From the NCBI RefSeq assembly GCF_020179835.1, contig NZ_JAIUDA010000001.1, forward strand, positions 62,001 to 126,000: a stretch of DNA of 64,000 nucleotides, given 5' to 3'. The notes under the pieces are model-generated. The model was not told where the DNA came from. It ran no database searches and saw only the letters and a program-made list of their open reading frames with translations. The translations under genes were made by a program, and so were the position numbers. This DNA is from Pantoea sp. alder81. Lineage in GTDB: Bacteria > Pseudomonadota > Gammaproteobacteria > Enterobacterales > Enterobacteriaceae. Shown here one piece after another: positions 59,875 to 64,000 of the stretch (position 1 is its first letter; each line of letters begins with the position of its first letter).

Positions 59875-60833
59875 TGGTGATGGGCGTGGCCATCCAGCGT
59901 GAGATGTTCATGTGAGTGATGATGCGAGCTCTGTTCTGCGCAGAGCTCGCAATCATGACCGGTGCAAGGTTGATACTCCATCTGCACGGTGGCATGCGCA
60001 ATCTGATAGTGCTCATGCAGATACTGATGAATACGTACCAGCAACCCATCATGATCGTAAGGTGGAATCACCTGCACATGTAATGTCAGCACCGGCTTCT
60101 CTCCCACCTGCCACACATGCACATGGTGCACATTGCGTACTTCCGCAATGTTGCGTGTCAGCTCGCGCGACAGCTTATCCACGTTAATGTGGCTCGGTGC
60201 GCCCTCCAGCAGCTCATGCAGGCTTTCCCGCAGCAGCGACCACGCGCTGCGCACCACCAGCAGTGAAACCAGCAGCGAGAGAATCGGATCGATCGGTGTC
60301 CAGCCGGTCAGCATGATGATGATGGCGGCAACAATCGCGCCAACGGAGCCGAGCAGATCGCCCAGCACATGCAGCGCCGCCGCGCGCACGTTGAGGTTTT
60401 TCTCTTCACTGCCTCGGTGCAACAACCAGAAAGAGAGCAGATTGGCCAGCAGGCCAGCAATGGCGATGCCGAGCATCAATCCGCCTTGAATGGGCTGCGG
60501 CTGATAGAAACGGCGCAGCGCTTCCCAGACAATCAGTACGGTAATCACCAGCAGCGCGATAGCATTGACAAAAGCGGCAAGTGTGGTGAGGCGCAGCAAG
60601 CCAAAGGTGTGACGGGCGCTGGGTTTACGCTGGGCGAACTGCACCGCCAGCAGCGCCATCAGCAGCGCGGCGGCGTCAGTGAGCATATGTCCGGCATCCG
60701 CCAGCAGCGCCAGCGAACCTGAAACCACGCCGCCAATCACTTCGGCGACCATAAATACCAGGGTGACGCCAAACGCCGCCGCCAGACGCGTACGATTACC
60801 GTTATGCGCGCCGTGAGAATGAGTGTGTGCCAT
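59868..60833 (-). CDS. zitB: Zinc exporter ZitB (CDF family)
   Basis: Exports Zn2+ in exchange for protons. 321 residues: six membrane helices with metal-site motifs [15 protein letters not shown] and [16 protein letters not shown] (HxxxD twice), a cytosolic C-terminal domain ([12 protein letters not shown]) and a His-rich N-terminus and C-terminus (HHHSHEH, GHAHHHH). Its first 32 bases overlap the end of the sensor-kinase gene, with GGAAAG as ribosome binding site inside that gene. Convergent with pnuC. Confidence 0.96.
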   Translation of the reverse strand: MAHTHSHGAHNGNRTRLAAAFGVTLVFMVAEVIGGVVSGSLALLADAGHMLTDAAALLMALLAVQFAQRKPSARHTFGLLRLTTLAAFVNAIALLVITVLIVWEALRRFYQPQPIQGGLMLGIAIAGLLANLLSFWLLHRGSEEKNLNVRAAALHVLGDLLGSVGAIVAAIIIMLTGWTPIDPILSLLVSLLVVRSAWSLLRESLHELLEGAPSHINVDKLSRELTRNIAEVRNVHHVHVWQVGEKPVLTLHVQVIPPYDHDGLLVRIHQYLHEHYQIAHATVQMEYQPCTGHDCELCAEQSSHHHSHEHLTLDGHAHHHH

Positions 60834-63800
60834 AACTTTCCAGTTGTTCCAGTAACCTGTTCGTTAATGATATCAGTAAATTGAGCGCATCATCGTCCAG
60901 ACGCTGCTGTTTTGCCTGATCGGTGAGCTGCTGACAATGTTCGGCAATCTCATCCATGCCCAGCAACAGCCAGCTGCCTTTCATGCGGTGTGCGGCACGC
61001 TCAACTGCGGGCCAGTCATGCTGGGCGCTGGCGGTCAGCAGCGCATCGCGATCCTGCTGCAGCGTGCGTTGCAGCGTCTGACAAATCCGCGGGATAAAGG
61101 CCTCATTGTGCTGGGCCAGAATCATTAAACTGTCGGGCAGTTGACGGAGAGGATCGCGCACCGTACGTGCCAGCAGGGCTGCCAGATGATCCAGCTCAAT
61201 CGGTTTCAACAATAGCGCTTCGTCCTCCTGCAACGCGACCTTCAGCAGTTGCACATCGGCGGAGCAGAGCACGCGCAGTGCCGCTTTGCTGCGGCGCTGC
61301 TGGCGGCGACGTAAAATGCGCAGCAGTGTTAATCCATCCGGGCGCGGCATCATCTGGTCAATCAACATGACATCAAAAGGCTGAATCGCATCGGCGCGCA
61401 GCAGGCTGCGTCCCTCCTCAAATACCATTGCCGTAATATCGAATTGAGCCAGCTGTTGCTGCAAGACCAACAGATTGGTGGGATGGTCATCAACAATCGC
61501 CACGCGCAGATGCGGATAGCGTGGCAAGGCAGCAGGGCGTTCGGCGGGTACTTCCTCACAGAGGTCGAGCGGTAATCGCACGTCTACCCTGGTGCCTTTA
61601 TCCGGTTCGGATGTCAGCGTCAGCTCACCGCCCATACGTTGCACTATTTCGCGACAGATAAACAAACCCAGGCCGCTGCCCTGCACGGCATGGCTTTTGC
61701 CAGACGGTGCCTGATACCAGGGTTCAAACAGTTGCGCCTGTTCGCTTATTGGAATACCGCTGCCGCTGTCGGCAACCGTTAGCTGAATCTGATCCGTAAC
61801 GGCAAGCGACAGCCGCACTTCGCCATGACGGGTAAATTTCAGCGCATTAGCCACCAGATTATTCACGACCTGTTGCAGGCGATCGCCATCCAGCATCACC
61901 AACGGCGGCAGTGCTGTTAGTGCTTCGACAATCAACAGGGGACCAGATTCGCGCATCAAAGGGTGATAAAACTGCTGCTGTTGCTGCAGCCAATCTGCCA
62001 GATGAAGCGGATGCGGTGTCAGGCGAAAACTCTGATTCTCAATGCGCGCATGGTCTTGCAGATCGTTTAGCAGCGCCATCAGCGAGCGCGCGCTACTGTG
62101 CATCAGCGTCAAACGTTCGCTGGGATGCTGCTGCTGTTCGAGTTCCAGCAGACCCAGAATCGCCTGCATCGGCGTGCGTAACTCGTGGCTGGCGGTGGCC
62201 AGGAATTGGCTTTTGGCGGCGTTAGCCCGCTCAGCCTGTTGGCGCTGCAGGCGATCGCGCCGCTGTTGCAGGTAGCGGCGCAGCAGCAGCACTAACAACA
62301 GTAAAATGATCACCCCGGCAGCCATCAGAATCATCAGCGGCACATTGCGCATCGCCATACTGGTGCCTGGCTGTGGCGGCTGTGACCAGTTAATCCGCAT
62401 CTGATTGAGCGTATCCGGTGGGATCTGCTGCAGTGCATGATCCAGCAGCGCCTGAAGTTGCGGCTGATCCTGGCTGACCTGAGGCGCCAGCGGCCAGGCC
62501 ACATCGCTGGCGGCAAAGGCTAAATGGACACGATTATCCGCGTGACTGGCCATGCGCCAGCGTGCAGACAGCACGTTATCCACCAGAGCATCAATCTGAC
62601 CGCTGTTCAGGGCCTGCCAGAGTTGCGCACGGTCATCGAACAGTTGGGGCGTGATGCCTTCAGGTAGCAGGCGTTGCGCCAGATCGGCGCGCAGTACACC
62701 CACTCGCTGATGTTGCAGGGATTGCCAGCTCATCGGCTGCTGCGTATCAAGCGTGTAGATCCCCCAAATCGCACGCCATACCGGCAGTGTGTTGCTGCTG
62801 GCATCGTCGCCGTTCAAGGGCTGTAACAGGTTCAGCATCACCTGATGTTGCTGCATCAGCGTCTGCGCCTGTTGTGGATTGCTCACCCAGCGCGGTGTGA
62901 AACGCAGCCCGGTGCTCTGGCTTAGCGCATTCAGCAGGTCAATGCCAAAGCCGCGAGCATTGCCGTTGCCATCGCGGTAGCTCCAGGGCGCGTTATCCAC
63001 TTCTGCAGCGAAAGGAATCTCACTCTGTGCGGCCAGCCACTGCTTTTCGGCAGCCGACAGCATCAGCGTTTGCGTATCCTGATAGCGCAGCAGCGGCGGG
63101 CTCCAGCGCTGTTGCACGCGATTACTGAACTCCGCAGGCAGCAGGCGCAGCTGGGTATTGAGCCAGTGAATCAGCTCAGGATCGCGCGCCAGTGCCCGTA
63201 GCGACAGTTCACCGGCACCGGGATCGGCGGTGATCTGGTAAATCTGCCCCTGTTGCAGCTGATTCAGCAAAAAGCCGGCACTGGCTTCATCCGCCACCAG
63301 ATAATCACTCTGCTGATTGAGCAGCGCATACAGCGCCTGTAAATCACCCGGCTGGCTTTGCCAGCGATGGTTTTGCACAAACGCTTCAGGCATCTGCCCC
63401 AGTGTGGCTTCTGAGACCGTGAGCTGGGCGTTTTCACTGTTAAACATCACTGCGCGTTGATTATCACGATTGCGGTAAATGCGGATCGGGCTGTTAACCC
63501 AGCTGTCGCTGACCAGAATGTTCTCCGGCAGCTGCGCATGTTCATTGCTCAGCACAAAATCGACCTCACCGCGCTCAAGTGCCGCAAGCTGCTGGGAACG
63601 ATTGGCGTAACTTTGCAGGCTAAAGTGCGTGCCGGTGAGTTGGCTCAGCGCGCTAAGGTAATCGGCATCAATTCCCCAGATACGATCGCCAATGCGCATC
63701 GCCCAGGGCGCGCTGTTCTGCGCAGGCACAGCCACGCGTAAAGTGGGTTGAGGCCATGGCTCGATATGTGGAGCGGGCATCATGGCGGGCAGCATCACGC

Positions 63801-63873
63801 TGCTGGCGGGTTGTAAATCGGCACGGGCCGCGAAGCTGATGAATAATAGACACAGCCACAGCACCGCTCTCAC
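60802..63873 (-). CDS. BvgS/EvgS-like hybrid sensor histidine kinase
   Basis: 1023 residues if the GTG at 63871-63873 is used; it overlaps the regulator stop by 4 bases (GTGA) and gives a good signal peptide ([18 protein letters not shown]). An upstream GTG at 63888 is also open. Order: two periplasmic solute-binding Venus-flytrap domains (about 35-270 and 280-500), a membrane helix (about 505-530), HisKA with H563 (SHELRTPM), an ATPase domain ([22 protein letters not shown]), receiver with D839, and HPt with H962. Inducer unknown. Co-transcribed with the LuxR-type regulator upstream and zitB downstream. Confidence 0.9.
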   Translation of the reverse strand: MRAVLWLCLLFISFAARADLQPASSVMLPAMMPAPHIEPWPQPTLRVAVPAQNSAPWAMRIGDRIWGIDADYLSALSQLTGTHFSLQSYANRSQQLAALERGEVDFVLSNEHAQLPENILVSDSWVNSPIRIYRNRDNQRAVMFNSENAQLTVSEATLGQMPEAFVQNHRWQSQPGDLQALYALLNQQSDYLVADEASAGFLLNQLQQGQIYQITADPGAGELSLRALARDPELIHWLNTQLRLLPAEFSNRVQQRWSPPLLRYQDTQTLMLSAAEKQWLAAQSEIPFAAEVDNAPWSYRDGNGNARGFGIDLLNALSQSTGLRFTPRWVSNPQQAQTLMQQHQVMLNLLQPLNGDDASSNTLPVWRAIWGIYTLDTQQPMSWQSLQHQRVGVLRADLAQRLLPEGITPQLFDDRAQLWQALNSGQIDALVDNVLSARWRMASHADNRVHLAFAASDVAWPLAPQVSQDQPQLQALLDHALQQIPPDTLNQMRINWSQPPQPGTSMAMRNVPLMILMAAGVIILLLLVLLLRRYLQQRRDRLQRQQAERANAAKSQFLATASHELRTPMQAILGLLELEQQQHPSERLTLMHSSARSLMALLNDLQDHARIENQSFRLTPHPLHLADWLQQQQQFYHPLMRESGPLLIVEALTALPPLVMLDGDRLQQVVNNLVANALKFTRHGEVRLSLAVTDQIQLTVADSGSGIPISEQAQLFEPWYQAPSGKSHAVQGSGLGLFICREIVQRMGGELTLTSEPDKGTRVDVRLPLDLCEEVPAERPAALPRYPHLRVAIVDDHPTNLLVLQQQLAQFDITAMVFEEGRSLLRADAIQPFDVMLIDQMMPRPDGLTLLRILRRRQQRRSKAALRVLCSADVQLLKVALQEDEALLLKPIELDHLAALLARTVRDPLRQLPDSLMILAQHNEAFIPRICQTLQRTLQQDRDALLTASAQHDWPAVERAAHRMKGSWLLLGMDEIAEHCQQLTDQAKQQRLDDDALNLLISLTNRLLEQLESYGTHSFSRRA

Positions 63874-64000
63874 TGTTGCGCTTTCCACAATTCAGCCAGT
63901 TCAACCACCGACTGCACACCGGTTTTCTCCAGAATGTTTTTCTTGTGCGTGCTGACGGTTTTATTGCTGATGTGCAGCTGTTCACCAATCTGCAGATTCG
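63870..64000 (-). CDS. LuxR/FixJ-type response regulator, C-terminal end (cut by window edge)
   Basis: Only the last 42 codons are visible: QIGEQLHISNKTVSTHKKNILEKTG is the end of a LuxR/GerE helix-turn-helix, followed by [15 protein letters not shown]. It is the likely EvgA/BvgA-like partner of the sensor kinase. Its TGA overlaps the kinase start by 4 bases. Confidence 0.85.
   Translation of the reverse strand, partial: NLQIGEQLHISNKTVSTHKKNILEKTGVQSVVELAELWKAQQ

Overview
The window is chromosomal DNA of a gamma-proteobacterium of the order Enterobacterales. Gene order (lnt-ybeXYZ-miaB-ubiF, Met/Leu/Gln tRNA cluster, asnB-nagDCAB/nagE-glnS, fur-fldA-ybfE-ybfF, seqA-pgm, phr-ybgI-pxpBCA-nei, gltA/sdhCDAB-sucABCD, cydABX-ybgE, ybgC-tolQRAB-pal-cpoB, tRNA-Lys, nadA-pnuC-zitB) follows the lnt-to-zitB interval of Escherichia coli. 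The losses (chiPQ, most of kdp, rhs, mngRAB) and gains (DUF969/DUF979/pcp, Ada-AlkA and Ogt, a BvgS-like two-component system) suggest Erwiniaceae, perhaps Pantoea or Erwinia; this is inferred from gene content and protein similarity recalled from memory, not from a search.

Layout. 1-6.2 kb: envelope and RNA maintenance (lnt, corC, ybeY, ybeZ, miaB), then ubiF. 6.3-7.0 kb: eight tRNA genes on the minus strand with a clear promoter and terminator. 7.3-15.7 kb: asnB and the N-acetylglucosamine regulon, with divergent nagB/nagE control by NagC and CRP. 15.8-24.5 kb: glnS, an unrecognised small gene, fur with a mini upstream ORF, fldA, ybfE, ybfF, seqA, pgm, an orphan kdpE and ybfA. 24.6-33.5 kb: a TudS/DUF1722 fusion, photolyase, ybgI, a 5-oxoproline operon (pxpBCA, two paired membrane proteins, pcp) and nei. 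33.6-45.1 kb: the TCA block. 45.7-54.7 kb: cytochrome bd oxidase and the Tol-Pal system. 54.9-55.2 kb: three identical tRNA-Lys genes. 55.2-64 kb: the least conserved part, with palindromic repeats, an Ada-AlkA fusion, an enlarged ERIC element, ogt, the NAD genes nadA and pnuC, zitB, and a hybrid sensor kinase with the end of its response regulator.

Most of the window is housekeeping DNA. There is no rRNA, phage, insertion sequence or CRISPR array that I can see. The strongest leads are: (1) the sensor kinase whose last codons overlap the start of the zinc exporter gene zitB; (2) the 5-oxoproline operon with a candidate dedicated transporter (DUF969/DUF979); (3) kdpE kept without kdpD or kdpFABC; (4) the paired palindromes and the enlarged ERIC around the Ada-AlkA/ogt repair genes; (5) an AT-rich cluster of inverted half-sites upstream of asnB.
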